64,000 bases of DNA, taken from OLB6 sp964467455. GTDB taxonomy: Bacteria; Bacteroidota; Ignavibacteria; Kapaibacteriales; Kapaibacteriaceae. Made by a program: the position numbers and the translations under genes. The stretch spans positions 62,001 through 126,000 of the forward strand of contig CAYXQJ010000002.1 in NCBI GenBank assembly GCA_964467455.1. Direction: 5' to 3'. How positions within the stretch are numbered: the stretch's first letter is position 1; every line of letters begins with the position of its first letter. A model generated the notes under the pieces. The model was not told the DNA's origin, did not search any database, and saw only the letters and a program-made list of their open reading frames with translations. Of the stretch, positions 48,399 through 57,375 are shown piece by piece.

Positions 48399-50122
48399 TG
48401 CGACGGGTTATAGCCCGGACGCACGAGTGAGTAATTCACGTTCTGCAGTCGTTTGTTATAAACCGACGGATACAAGGGCATCCACAAGAAGGTATAAGGT
48501 TGCTCTTCCACGACGATCCGCTGGAATTCTTTCATGTATTCGATCCGTTTGGCTTCATCGAACTCCGTGCGGTTGAGTTCGATCAACTGATCGGCACGGG
48601 CATTTGAAAAGCCAGTGTAGTTGCTACCGTTGTTCTTGGTTTGGCTGGAGTGCCAAAGCTGATACGGATCTGTCGGGATGGGATCATTCACCCACGAGCC
48701 GATGTAGGCATCGAAGTTGCGGGTGCGAAGATTCTCGAGGAACACGGACCATTCGAGCTTCTGGATCTCGACCTTGATGCCGACCTTCTTGAATTCATCA
48801 GCAAGGATCAGCATGATCTGCTCCCGCGCTTCGTTGCCGGCATTGAGCAAGAACTTGAAGGTAAAGTCGACGCGCTTGCCATCGACCATGCGATCAAGGA
48901 TGCCGTCGTTGTTGCTATCGTTCCACCCTGCCTCAGAAAGAAGTGCCTTGGCCTTTGACGGATCGTACGGAATTGCCGGGATCGTCTTGTCGTATTCCTT
49001 CAACTGCGGATAGATCGGCGAGTTCAGTGGCACGGCGATACCACGGACCACCTGTTTGATCAGAGCATCACGGTCGACAAGATGCGACAATGCACGACGC
49101 GTCCGCTTATCCGCCAGAACGGTACGGCCGGTGTTCCATCCGATGTAGGAATAGACTTGGCCTTCGTAGGCGTACTTGGCAAGATGCTTCATGGTCGCCG
49201 TGTCCACCTCTTCGGTGTACTTGGGCGGCGGTACATACTCCATGAAGTCGATCTCTTCGTTCTTGAGCGCCACCACGGCGGTATTGCGGTCGTTGACGAT
49301 CTTATAGATGATCTTGCCCGGATAGCCCGGATTGTACTTGGTCGATTGTTTGTTCCACCAGTTCGGACTGCGTCGCAGGATCACGGCCTCGCCGGTATTC
49401 CACTCATCGAAGACGTAGGGGCCGGAACCGATGTTCAACTTTGGATCGCGCTTCACGTCGGCGGAGTTATACCACTCTGCGAAGGCCTTCATTGCCGGAT
49501 TCTTCGCGGCACCGTCGATGTCGTTCGTCTGCGGGATGGTGAACCCATCCGAGAGGTTCTTCGGATCAAGGTGTTTCTTTGACATGACCCACAGCGAACC
49601 CAGCTGCCATTCAGCAAGGAAATAGGGTTGCGACATGACCACAGTGAACGTCCGATCGTCGGCGATCTCGATATCCTTGACGTCGAGGTAGTAGTTCCGC
49701 AGCGGTGCCGCATCGATGATCAGCGGATTCTTCACGGCTTTGAAGGAGAAGAGGACGTCCTTCGTTGTGATCGGCGTCCCATCGCTGAAATAGATCCCCT
49801 GCTTCAGCGTGAAGGTATACCGCAGATGGTCTTCCGAGATGGTCGGGCGCGCTTCGGCCAAGACCGGCTCCAATTCCGTGGTCTCGAAGTTCTGATCGAT
49901 CAGACGTTCGTAGACGCGATTGAAGATGGCGTTGGCGCTGGCATCATTCGTTACGATAGGATTGAGTCCTTCCGGATCGGACAGCTCGTGTACCACGACC
50001 CATTCGCCGGCGACCGGTGAGCCAAGATCTGCCTCTTGGGTACCTTCACCTCCGCCGCCACATCCTACGGTTGCCAGAGACAGCACAGCGGCCGCCGCCA
50101 ACATCACGAACCACTTATTCAT
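48353..50122 (-). CDS. Peptide/oligopeptide ABC transporter substrate-binding lipoprotein
   Basis: 589 residues from the ATG at 50122. The signal ends in a lipobox-like ATVGC. It is a family 5 (DppA/OppA-like) binding protein: LSDPEGLNPIVTNDASANAI, YTFTLKQGIYFSDGTPITTK, ALSHLVDRDALIKQVVRG and a C-terminal MKEFQRIVVEEQPYTFLW. It captures peptides or nickel-type ligands; the ligand is not predictable. AAGGTG sits 3 bases before this ATG, and the start overlaps the hprK stop by 8 bases. No permease genes follow. Confidence 0.92.
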   Translation of the reverse strand: MNKWFVMLAAAAVLSLATVGCGGGGEGTQEADLGSPVAGEWVVVHELSDPEGLNPIVTNDASANAIFNRVYERLIDQNFETTELEPVLAEARPTISEDHLRYTFTLKQGIYFSDGTPITTKDVLFSFKAVKNPLIIDAAPLRNYYLDVKDIEIADDRTFTVVMSQPYFLAEWQLGSLWVMSKKHLDPKNLSDGFTIPQTNDIDGAAKNPAMKAFAEWYNSADVKRDPKLNIGSGPYVFDEWNTGEAVILRRSPNWWNKQSTKYNPGYPGKIIYKIVNDRNTAVVALKNEEIDFMEYVPPPKYTEEVDTATMKHLAKYAYEGQVYSYIGWNTGRTVLADKRTRRALSHLVDRDALIKQVVRGIAVPLNSPIYPQLKEYDKTIPAIPYDPSKAKALLSEAGWNDSNNDGILDRMVDGKRVDFTFKFLLNAGNEAREQIMLILADEFKKVGIKVEIQKLEWSVFLENLRTRNFDAYIGSWVNDPIPTDPYQLWHSSQTKNNGSNYTGFSNARADQLIELNRTEFDEAKRIEYMKEFQRIVVEEQPYTFLWMPLYPSVYNKRLQNVNYSLVRPGYNPSQWWVAKSQWRLAAAP

Positions 50123-51134
50123 CATCACCTTGGAAATATGTGATCTGTCGTTGCTCATAACTCCCCTTTTGTTCAGATCGGCGACGGATCTCTTCCTCAA
50201 GCCGATCTGAGAACTCTTTTGATGCATTATAGCCGTACGTCTTCAAGAGATAATTCAGCGCGATCGTTTCCGAGATCACCGTCACGTTCTTTCCGGGAAA
50301 GATCGGCAGCTTCACTGTTTGGATCGGTACACCGAGGATCGATGAACTCGACTCTTCCAATCCGGTACGATTGTACTCCCTGCCCTGCTCATAGACCTCG
50401 AGTTCAACGATCAACTCCAGACGCTTTTGAAAGCGAATGGAACGGATCCCAAACATCTGCCGAACATCGATCACCCCCAGCCCCCTGATCTCCATAAAGT
50501 GGCGAACAAGTGACGTCCCGGTGCCCATGAGGATCGATTCACGTTTCTTCGTGAAGACAACGATGTCGTCGGCAACCAGTCGATGGCCGCGTTCAACAAG
50601 ATCAAGGGCGATCTCCGACTTGCCGATGCCGCTTTTACCTGTGAAGAGAATACCGACACCATAGACGTCGACGAAGGAACCGTGTACGGTCACCTGAGCC
50701 GAGAATTGGTCGTCGAGAAATTCACTGAGCAGAAAAATGGTCTTCGACGTATCGAAGGGTGTGGTAAGGATCGCCACATTGTGTTCGTGGGCGATGTCGA
50801 TCAGATCGGGTGTGAGCGCGTGGCCATTTGCACAGACGATACACGGAACGTTGAACGCACAGATGGTACGGAAGGCCGAACGACGCTGTTCTTCATCAAG
50901 GTTCTTCAACAGATAAAAGAACTCCGTATTCCCGAACAGCTGCACACGGTAATACGTGAACAGATCCGTAAACCCGGCAAGCGCAAGCTGCGGGCGGTGG
51001 AGATTCTTGTCTGTGATGAGGTTGTCTAGTCCGATGTCACCTGTCATGGCCTCGAGGTTTACGGGGCCAGACAGCAACTCACGAACCGTGATCGACTCTT
51101 TGATGACCGGCGCGGCCGGACGTATCGACGGCAT
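50115..51134 (-). CDS. hprK: HPr kinase/phosphorylase
   Basis: 339 residues from the ATG at 51134; an earlier GTG at 51194 would overlap hpf by 41 bases. It phosphorylates a Ser of HPr-like phosphocarriers using ATP or pyrophosphate. The C-terminal kinase domain has Walker A GKSGIGKSEIALDLVERGH, the LVADD acidic motif and signature EIRGLGVIDVRQMFG. In non-Firmicutes it often belongs to a regulatory PTS without sugar transport. No HPr gene is in the window. It is coupled to the peptide-binding gene. Confidence 0.94.
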   Translation of the reverse strand: MPSIRPAAPVIKESITVRELLSGPVNLEAMTGDIGLDNLITDKNLHRPQLALAGFTDLFTYYRVQLFGNTEFFYLLKNLDEEQRRSAFRTICAFNVPCIVCANGHALTPDLIDIAHEHNVAILTTPFDTSKTIFLLSEFLDDQFSAQVTVHGSFVDVYGVGILFTGKSGIGKSEIALDLVERGHRLVADDIVVFTKKRESILMGTGTSLVRHFMEIRGLGVIDVRQMFGIRSIRFQKRLELIVELEVYEQGREYNRTGLEESSSSILGVPIQTVKLPIFPGKNVTVISETIALNYLLKTYGYNASKEFSDRLEEEIRRRSEQKGSYEQRQITYFQGDDE

Positions 51135-51153
51135 GGTTGGTTCGTGTTGTTGA

Positions 51154-51459
51154 TCAAATGGCAGGAGCGGAGCGAACGTCGTTTTGACGGTCACTCAGCT
51201 TCTTCAGCTGTCGTGCTACCTTTTCGCGGGCATCGTGAATGGCCTTGACATGTTCTGCGGCTTGTTCTTTGGCGACGACCGTATGTCCTTGGACCTTCAC
51301 GGTGAACTCTGCGAATTTGTTTCCTGCATCTTCGCCGGCGATGACGTCGACACGGATGATGCTCGGATGAAACCGGTCTAAATATTCGGCAGCTTTTACA
51401 GCGGCAGTGTGCTCTTCGTCAGAAAGTTGGCAATGTCGGGTGGTGATATGAACATCCAT
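51154..51459 (-). CDS. hpf: Ribosome hibernation promoting factor (short HPF/RaiA type)
   Basis: 101 residues, a single beta-alpha S30AE domain. It begins MDVHITTRHCQLSDEEHTAA and contains VDVIAGEDAGNKFAEFTVKV and a basic helix REKVARQLKKLSDR. It binds idle 30S subunits or ribosomes in stationary phase. The strong ribosome binding site AAAGGAG precedes the ATG, and a TACTTTTC element lies upstream. It is followed by hprK, an arrangement also common elsewhere near rpoN/PTS genes. Confidence 0.92.
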   Translation of the reverse strand: MDVHITTRHCQLSDEEHTAAVKAAEYLDRFHPSIIRVDVIAGEDAGNKFAEFTVKVQGHTVVAKEQAAEHVKAIHDAREKVARQLKKLSDRQNDVRSAPAI

Positions 51460-51499
51460 TGTTGTCTCCTTTCAATGTCTTTGGTGTTGCGAAAAGTAG

Positions 51500-52276
51500 T
51501 CAATTTCCAGATAGCAGAACAGAAAAACCGATGCGCACGATCACTCCCCCGGCCTGTATGGAATAGGTGCCTTGTGTACGAGGCACATCGTAGGCGAGGG
51601 TCGCTCCTGTTTGTGCAAAATACTCGCCGCTGATCGGGAGATACAGATAGCCCCCTTCCACATAGATACCGGCTCTTGCGCGAAGGGCGAGGCGTTTATC
51701 AAAGCCAAGAGAGACACCGGCACGAACTGCGATGGAGGGGGCGACCTGCCATTCATCGTAGCGGAGGCCGGATTGACGGTTGCGAGGTTCTGTCGATGGT
51801 GATAGACTCTCGGACCAATACACGTTAGCGAAGCCAAGACCGGCCGCTGCACCGACGTAGGTCGTGAATTGTCGCTCGATCGGAAAGAAGTCAAACGTGA
51901 CCATCGCCGGGATCACGGTCAACTGCAGATCTTGCGACACCGTCTGACGTGCCGTTGTTGGTGCGAGATAGTCGTCAGGGTCGTAGTCGTACGTCTCCCT
52001 CACGACGGCGCGATAATAGCCGACACTGAGACCGATCGGTGCATCGGCGATGATGAAGCTCGACGCGTTGAAGTTCACCGCCGTTGGTGCGTCAAAGCCC
52101 GAAGACGGTGCTCCGAGCAAGGCGCGATAGTCGGCGAAGAATTCCGTTGCACTTATGCCGAAGACCCAACCAACATCGAATGCCGCTCGAAGCTCACGTG
52201 GTGAGCGAACCTTGGCAAGTGAATCCGCGCTCGACGCTGCGACACTCGCCGTAGCCATCACGAACGTGAACAGCAC
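51500..52276 (-). CDS. Predicted outer-membrane beta-barrel protein
   Basis: About 258 residues. The start is uncertain: GTG at 52276 gives a short signal (LFTFVMATASVAASSA) just after the arginase stop, while ATGs further upstream would overlap arginase. The mature part has repeated amphipathic strands (YVGAAAGLGFANVYW, GIYVEGGYLYLPIS) and ends VRIGFSVLLSGN. It resembles porin-like barrels with no clear family. It is the last gene after accD and arginase. Confidence 0.65.
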   Translation of the reverse strand: MLFTFVMATASVAASSADSLAKVRSPRELRAAFDVGWVFGISATEFFADYRALLGAPSSGFDAPTAVNFNASSFIIADAPIGLSVGYYRAVVRETYDYDPDDYLAPTTARQTVSQDLQLTVIPAMVTFDFFPIERQFTTYVGAAAGLGFANVYWSESLSPSTEPRNRQSGLRYDEWQVAPSIAVRAGVSLGFDKRLALRARAGIYVEGGYLYLPISGEYFAQTGATLAYDVPRTQGTYSIQAGGVIVRIGFSVLLSGN

Positions 52277-52286
52277 TACCGCGAGA

Positions 52287-53204
52287 TCAGAGGATGCGCT
52301 TCCCCATCGACGATGCCACGACGTCAGCAGCGAACTCAGCGGTACGGTTCCGATCATCAAGGATCGGATTGACCTCAGCAACTTCGAGAGAAGCATAAGC
52401 ATCGATCTGGGAGATCATTTCCATGAATAGATGGGTCTCGCGATACGTGAGCCCACCGGGAACCGGTGTACCGACACCTTGTGCGACACTTGGATCTACA
52501 CCGTCCACATCGAAGGAGATGTGTAAATGGTCGACGCTGCGCGACATGTCCTCCAGCACTCGTGTTGCTACCTCATACATGCCGAGTCGGTCGATGTCGA
52601 ACATCGTATAGGCCGCAACACCAAGCTCTTTGATCAGGTCGCGCTCACCCGGATCGATAGAACGCAGACCAACGATGGCAAGGTTCCGCGGGTCTAGGAC
52701 CGGTGTACCGGCGATCTCCAGCAACGATGGATGGCCGTACCCCATTGCTACGGCAAGCGGCATTCCGTGGATGTTCCCGGAAGGCGTTGTCTCGGCAGTA
52801 TTCATATCAGCATGGGCATCGATCCAGATCACACCGAGTGTTTTGCCCTGTTCCTTACAGTGCTGACCAATGCCGGCAAGTGAACCCACACTCATTGAGT
52901 GATCGCCGCCGACGATCAGAGGGAAATCACCATCATCAAGGATGTTCTTGACACGAGTGCAGAGCACGCGGCTCATCTCTGCGACTTCGGGCAGGTACTT
53001 GAGACGTGAATCCTGGATCTCTTGAACCTCGATGTTGCGGACAGCAATATCACCTTCATCGATCACGGTGTAGCCAAGTGCTTCGAGGCGCGTGTCGACA
53101 TCTGCGATGCGCATGGCTGACGGGCCCATGTCGACGCCGCGTCGATCGGCACCAAGATCGATCGGGAATCCCAAGATCCTGACGCGAGTACTTTTATTGC
53201 GCAC
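52287..53204 (-). CDS. rocF: Arginase
   Basis: 305 residues. It hydrolyses arginine to ornithine and urea with a two-manganese site. The ligand motifs are GGDHSMSVG, DAHADMNT and SFDVDGVDPSVAQGVGTPVPGG. The N-terminal VRILGFPIDLGADRRGVDMG is typical. The start is GTG, overlapping the accD stop by 11 bases. No other arginine-catabolism gene is nearby. Confidence 0.95.
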   Translation of the reverse strand: MRNKSTRVRILGFPIDLGADRRGVDMGPSAMRIADVDTRLEALGYTVIDEGDIAVRNIEVQEIQDSRLKYLPEVAEMSRVLCTRVKNILDDGDFPLIVGGDHSMSVGSLAGIGQHCKEQGKTLGVIWIDAHADMNTAETTPSGNIHGMPLAVAMGYGHPSLLEIAGTPVLDPRNLAIVGLRSIDPGERDLIKELGVAAYTMFDIDRLGMYEVATRVLEDMSRSVDHLHISFDVDGVDPSVAQGVGTPVPGGLTYRETHLFMEMISQIDAYASLEVAEVNPILDDRNRTAEFAADVVASSMGKRIL

Positions 53205-54051
53205 GTTTTCCTCCGGTCAAATGTCGAAGCACGGTCGACAGCCGATCTTTGAGTTCCGCACGATGAACGACCATATCCACAAAGCCATGTTCGAGCAAGA
53301 ACTCAGAGCGCTGGAAACCTTCCGGGAGTTTCTTGCGAATGGTCTGCTCGATAACGCGCGGGCCGGCAAAACCGATCAGCGCTTTTGGTTCGGCGATGAT
53401 CACGTCGCCAAGCATGGCATAGGAAGCGCTGACGCCACCGGTCGTTGGGTCAGTAAGGATGGAAATGTATGGAACACCGGCATCACCAAGTTCCGACAAC
53501 ATCGCGCTGGTCTTGGCCATCTGCATCAACGACAACGCGGCCTCTTGCATTCGGGCGCCACCGGAAGCACTGATGAAGATGAACGGCATACGTTGCTCTA
53601 GTGCACGTCTTCCAGCACGAACAAACTTCTCGCCGACCACACTACCCATCGAACCGCCGATGAAGCCAAAGTTCATACAGCCAAACGAGATCGGCATTCC
53701 ATAGAGATCACCGACACCGGTCGTAACGGCATCCGGAAGGTCGGTCCTCGCATACGCTTCCTTCAGACGAGCTTTGTACGGACGTGTATCAACAAACTCC
53801 AGCGGATCCCCTGAGCGAACGGTAGAATCCGTTTCGTTCCATGTGCCTTCATCGATCAGAAGATCGACATACTTCGAAGCGCCAATGCGAAAATGATGGT
53901 CGCAGGTCTTACAGGTATAGGAAAACTCTTGGAGTTCTTTTCGGTAGATGACCGTAGAACAGGAGGGACACTTCGTCCACAACCCATCGGGCATCTCACG
54001 TGCAGACTGCGATTCTTTGATATTCTGTGTTTTTCGAAGGAACCAGGCCAT
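53194..54051 (-). CDS. accD: Acetyl-CoA carboxylase carboxyltransferase subunit beta
   Basis: 285 residues. It forms malonyl-CoA together with AccA in fatty-acid synthesis. The N-terminal zinc ribbon is intact (CPSC and CKTC, residues ~28-50). The crotonase core has GMPISFGCMNFGFIGGSMGS, SASGGARMQEAALSL and IGFAGPRVIEQTI. AAGGAG before the ATG and a TACCTTTG element 24 bases further upstream form a normal leadered promoter. Arginase is coupled to its stop. Confidence 0.96.
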   Translation of the reverse strand: MAWFLRKTQNIKESQSAREMPDGLWTKCPSCSTVIYRKELQEFSYTCKTCDHHFRIGASKYVDLLIDEGTWNETDSTVRSGDPLEFVDTRPYKARLKEAYARTDLPDAVTTGVGDLYGMPISFGCMNFGFIGGSMGSVVGEKFVRAGRRALEQRMPFIFISASGGARMQEAALSLMQMAKTSAMLSELGDAGVPYISILTDPTTGGVSASYAMLGDVIIAEPKALIGFAGPRVIEQTIRKKLPEGFQRSEFLLEHGFVDMVVHRAELKDRLSTVLRHLTGGKRAQ

Positions 54052-54075
54052 GGTTCAACTCCTTGGTGTTGAGCA

Positions 54076-54083
54076 CAAAGGTA
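54076..54083 (-). promoter_or_regulatory. Putative -7 element for accD
   Basis: TACCTTTG on the minus strand fits TAnnTTTG and leaves a ~20-base leader that contains AAGGAG, in contrast to the leaderless genes. Confidence 0.5.
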
Positions 54084-54122
54084 CGGAGAGCAGTGCGAGA
54101 CTGTCAGTAACCGGTCGAGCGT

Positions 54123-54599
54123 CTACTTGCCGATCGAAAGAAGTTCGTACTGGATCGTACCGGCGGGGACCTTCGTTTCAATAACATCGCCAACTACTTT
54201 TCCCATAAGGGCCTTACCGAGTGGGCTTGTGACTGAAAGCTTGTTCTGTTCGAAGTCGGCTTCTTCGGGAGAGACCATCATGTATTCGATCTCTCGGTTG
54301 GTCTTTTTGTTCAGGAGTTTGACCTTGGAGAGGATATAGACCTTGTCGTTTGGAAAGTCGCTCGCATCAATGACCTGCGCTTTTGACAGTGCCGACTCCA
54401 GCTTGGAGATCCTGATCTCGAGCAATTCCTGGGCATGTTTTGCAGCGTCGTAGTCAGCATTCTCCGAAAGGTCACCATGCGAACGGGCATCGGCGATCTT
54501 CTGCGCTATGTCCTTTCGCCCTCTACCCTTGAGGTCATTAAGCTCCGCCTGCATCTCTTCCAGACGTTCGCGGGTGATGTATACGATGTCGCCAGCCAT
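54123..54599 (-). CDS. greA: Transcription elongation factor GreA
   Basis: 158 residues from the ATG at 54599; the longer open frame covers the ribBA end. GreA enters the secondary channel of RNA polymerase and triggers cleavage of backtracked RNA. The N-terminal coiled coil shows ERLEEMQAELNDLKGRGRK and the acidic tip ARSHGDLSENADYDAAK. The C-terminal globular domain has SVTSPLGKALMGKVVGD. It follows ribBA by 16 bases. Confidence 0.95.
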   Translation of the reverse strand: MAGDIVYITRERLEEMQAELNDLKGRGRKDIAQKIADARSHGDLSENADYDAAKHAQELLEIRISKLESALSKAQVIDASDFPNDKVYILSKVKLLNKKTNREIEYMMVSPEEADFEQNKLSVTSPLGKALMGKVVGDVIETKVPAGTIQYELLSIGK

Positions 54600-54615
54600 G
54601 ATAGAGGTTCTCCGA

Positions 54616-55812
54616 TTAGAGATGTCGCAAGATATGACCCATTTTGTCGCGTTTCGTTTCGAGGTATTGCTGATTATCCACATTCGCCGGGATCTCCAAC
54701 GGCACCAGCTCAGAAACTTCTAGACCGTACGACTGTAAGCCCACGCGCTTCTTAGGGTTATTCGTCATAAGACGCATCTTTCTCACTCCCAGATCGACCA
54801 AGATCTGAGCACCGATACCGTAATCCCGAGGATCCGGTTGGAATCCTAGAGAAAGGTTTGCCTCAACCGTGTCAAGTCCTTGCTCTTGAAGTGCATAGGC
54901 CTTGATCTTATTGACTAGGCCGATACCCCGGCCTTCTTGTCGCATGTAGAGGACAACACCCGCCCCCTCCTTCTCGATGGTCTCGAGAGCGGCGTGGAGT
55001 TGGGGTCCACAATCACAACGTCGGGAGCCGAAGATATCCCCGGTCAAACATTCACTATGCACGCGGACAAGGATCGGGACTTCAGGGTCGATCTCGCCTT
55101 TGACAATGGCAACATGTTCCTTGCCGTCGAGCCGGTTCTCATACACCTTAAGCTGAAACGACCCGAATTCGCTGGGCAGTTTGGCCTCGGCCACTAACCG
55201 GATCAGCATCTCGTGATGCCGGCGGTAGGCGATGAGATCGTCAACCGAAATGACTTTGAGGTCGTGCCGTTCGGCGAAGGCCTCAAGATCCGGCATCCGG
55301 GCCATGGATCCGTCGCCTTTCAAGATCTCGCACAAGACGCCGACGGGTTTGAGCCCGGCAAGGCGCATGAGGTCGACAACGGCTTCTGTATGCCCTGCAC
55401 GACGCAACACGCCCCCTTCCATGGCCACAAGTGGGAAGATGTGTCCCGGACGCGCAAAGTCGCCCGGCACAGCTTCATCATTGGCCATGGCTCGGACGGT
55501 GGCGGTGCGGTCCGAAACCGAGATACCGGAGGCCGTGCCATGCACGTAGTCAATGGAGACCGTGAAGTTCGTTCCGTGGAGGGCCGTGTTATCGTTGACC
55601 ATCAACGGAAGCTCCAGTTGTTGGGCACGTTCATGCGTGAGACTCACGCAGATCAGTCCACGCGCCTCTGTCGCCATGAAATTGATGTTCTCTTGTGAAC
55701 ACAACTCCGCAGCACAGATCAGATCGCCTTCATTCTCACGGTCTTCATCATCAACAACGATGATACACTTCCCCGCCTTGAGATCCTCAAGGGCTTCTTC
55801 GATCGTGTTCAT
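54616..55812 (-). CDS. ribBA: Bifunctional riboflavin synthesis protein RibBA
   Basis: 398 residues. The N-terminal half is 3,4-dihydroxy-2-butanone-4-phosphate synthase (VVDDEDRENEGDLICAAE, RPGHIFPLVAMEGGVLRRAG). The C-terminal half is GTP cyclohydrolase II, with zinc-binding HSECLTGDIFGSRRCDCG and VLYMRQEGRGIGL. It supplies both precursors of riboflavin. The start ATG at 55812 fits the family N-terminus. It follows yajC by 8 bases in the tgt-yajC-ribBA-greA operon. Confidence 0.96.
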   Translation of the reverse strand: MNTIEEALEDLKAGKCIIVVDDEDRENEGDLICAAELCSQENINFMATEARGLICVSLTHERAQQLELPLMVNDNTALHGTNFTVSIDYVHGTASGISVSDRTATVRAMANDEAVPGDFARPGHIFPLVAMEGGVLRRAGHTEAVVDLMRLAGLKPVGVLCEILKGDGSMARMPDLEAFAERHDLKVISVDDLIAYRRHHEMLIRLVAEAKLPSEFGSFQLKVYENRLDGKEHVAIVKGEIDPEVPILVRVHSECLTGDIFGSRRCDCGPQLHAALETIEKEGAGVVLYMRQEGRGIGLVNKIKAYALQEQGLDTVEANLSLGFQPDPRDYGIGAQILVDLGVRKMRLMTNNPKKRVGLQSYGLEVSELVPLEIPANVDNQQYLETKRDKMGHILRHL

Positions 55813-55820
55813 GGTAGTCG

Positions 55821-56123
55821 TTAGCGAGCTTCGACGGAGGCGACCGCACTCTTGTCGAACGTCACATGACAATTCGACGCGATCGTAATGGTCACCGTTG
55901 CGTCATCCACTTCGTAGACCGAACCGTGCATGCCGGAAGTGGTAACCACCTTGTCGCCCTTTTTCACGGACGACAGCAACTTCTGATGCTCCTTCGCACG
56001 CTTCTGCTGCGGACGGATCATCATGAAGTAAAAGATGGCGATCACGGCGCCAAACATGACGAACGTGGAGATCAGTGATCCGGTAGGATCTTGGCCTTCT
56101 GCAGGCGGCGGTGCGAGTAACAT
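55821..56123 (-). CDS. yajC: Preprotein translocase subunit YajC
   Basis: 100 residues with one membrane helix (LISTFVMFGAVIAIFYFMMI) followed by RPQQKRAKEHQKLLSSVKKG and a small beta domain, the full YajC pattern. It associates with SecDF in the inner membrane. Gene order tgt-yajC is widely conserved; secD and secF do not follow here. Confidence 0.94.
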   Translation of the reverse strand: MLLAPPPAEGQDPTGSLISTFVMFGAVIAIFYFMMIRPQQKRAKEHQKLLSSVKKGDKVVTTSGMHGSVYEVDDATVTITIASNCHVTFDKSAVASVEAR

Positions 56124-56133
56124 AGTGTGCTAT

Positions 56134-57279
56134 TCAGCGTTGTTGGTTGAGTTGTTCGATCATCGACGGGGCCCATTGACGGAACGTGCCTTCGAGAATT
56201 TTCTCACGTGCCGTGCGAACCAGCCATAGGTACAGCGCAACGTTTTGCATCGTTGCGATCATGAGGCCCAGGATCTCATTGGCCGTAAACAGATGGCGAA
56301 GATACGCCATCGACGTGTTTTGACTGGTATAACAGCCAACCAGGTCGTCGATCGGCTCGTCTGAAGTTTTCCACTTGGCATTCTTGGCGTTGAACCGGCC
56401 CTTGGTGGTGAAGATCGTGCCGTTTCGGGCATTTCGCGTCGGCATGACGCAGTCGAACATGTCCACACCCAAGCCGATGCTCCGCAGAATGTTCTCCGGC
56501 GTGCCTACACCCATCAGATATCGGGGTTTGTGCACGGGCATGACGGCCGTGCAAACCTCCGTCATGGCATACATGTCCTCAGCGGGCTCTCCTACGCTCA
56601 ACCCGCCGATGGCATATCCGTCAAAGTCCATGTCCACCAGCTGTCGCATGCAGTCCTGCCGCAGGTCGGCATACGTACTCCCCTGTCCGATCGCGAATTG
56701 GTACTGCCGATGACCATACAAATTGGGTCGGGTTTGATCATACCGGCGTGAGCGCTCCGCCCAGCGAACCGTCATTTCCATCGACTCCTTGGCCGTGGCG
56801 TGATCCGATGGATAGGATGTGCATTCGTCTAAGACCATGAAGATGTCGCTTCCGATCGCCCGCTGAATGTCTACCACCGATTCCGGCGTAAACAGATGCT
56901 TAGATCCGTCAAGATGAGACTTGAAAACGACGCCATCCTCCGACAGTTTCCGCAACTCCCGTAGCGACCAGACCTGAAATCCCCCACTGTCGGTCAAGAT
57001 CGGGCGTTCCCAGCCGCTGAACTTGTGGAGCCCTCCCATTTCGGTCAACACCTCGCTGCCCGGACGCAAATACATGTGATAAGTGTTGGCAAGAATGATC
57101 TTGGCGTCCAACTCCCGCAACGAACGATGCTCCATCGCTTTCACCGCGCCCTGCGTTCCCACCGGCATGAAGATCGGTGTCGGGATCACACCATGATCCG
57201 TCACAATGGAACCAGCCCGCGCCGATCCATCGTTTGCGTCCAAGGTAAAAAAAGGGGCGGTATGGTTCGTGGTCGACAT
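56134..57279 (-). CDS. tgt: Queuine/preQ1 tRNA-ribosyltransferase with degenerate zinc site
   Basis: 381 residues. It exchanges G34 for preQ1 in tRNAs with GUN anticodons. Catalytic parts are intact: LTDSGGFQVWSL, GGLSVGEP, and the nucleophile Asp in DMFDCVMPTRNARNG. The C-terminal zinc site, CxCxxC plus His in classical enzymes, reads VGCYTS with only Cys316 left, and the IHNL His is Gln (MQNV), although the adjoining AYLRHLF is kept. It is likely a zinc-free version. A TAGTTTTG element lies 10 bases before the ATG. Confidence 0.93.
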   Translation of the reverse strand: MSTTNHTAPFFTLDANDGSARAGSIVTDHGVIPTPIFMPVGTQGAVKAMEHRSLRELDAKIILANTYHMYLRPGSEVLTEMGGLHKFSGWERPILTDSGGFQVWSLRELRKLSEDGVVFKSHLDGSKHLFTPESVVDIQRAIGSDIFMVLDECTSYPSDHATAKESMEMTVRWAERSRRYDQTRPNLYGHRQYQFAIGQGSTYADLRQDCMRQLVDMDFDGYAIGGLSVGEPAEDMYAMTEVCTAVMPVHKPRYLMGVGTPENILRSIGLGVDMFDCVMPTRNARNGTIFTTKGRFNAKNAKWKTSDEPIDDLVGCYTSQNTSMAYLRHLFTANEILGLMIATMQNVALYLWLVRTAREKILEGTFRQWAPSMIEQLNQQR

Positions 57280-57289
57280 GGTAGAATCA

Positions 57290-57297
57290 CAAAACTA
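57290..57297 (-). promoter_or_regulatory. Putative -7 element for tgt operon
   Basis: TAGTTTTG on the minus strand, 10 bases from the tgt ATG. Confidence 0.45.
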
Positions 57298-57309
57298 CGG
57301 CACATCCCC

Positions 57310-57317
57310 TAGTTTTG
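57310..57317 (+). promoter_or_regulatory. Putative -7 element for the peroxiredoxin gene
   Basis: The same TAGTTTTG on the plus strand, 12 bases from the divergent tgt element. The transcript would carry a ~120-base leader that includes the GTTATTCG array. Confidence 0.4.
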
Positions 57318-57375
57318 CCGTCCACGATTACCCTGAATACATCGTCTCTACACGAATTGATGCATGATGCCTTCG

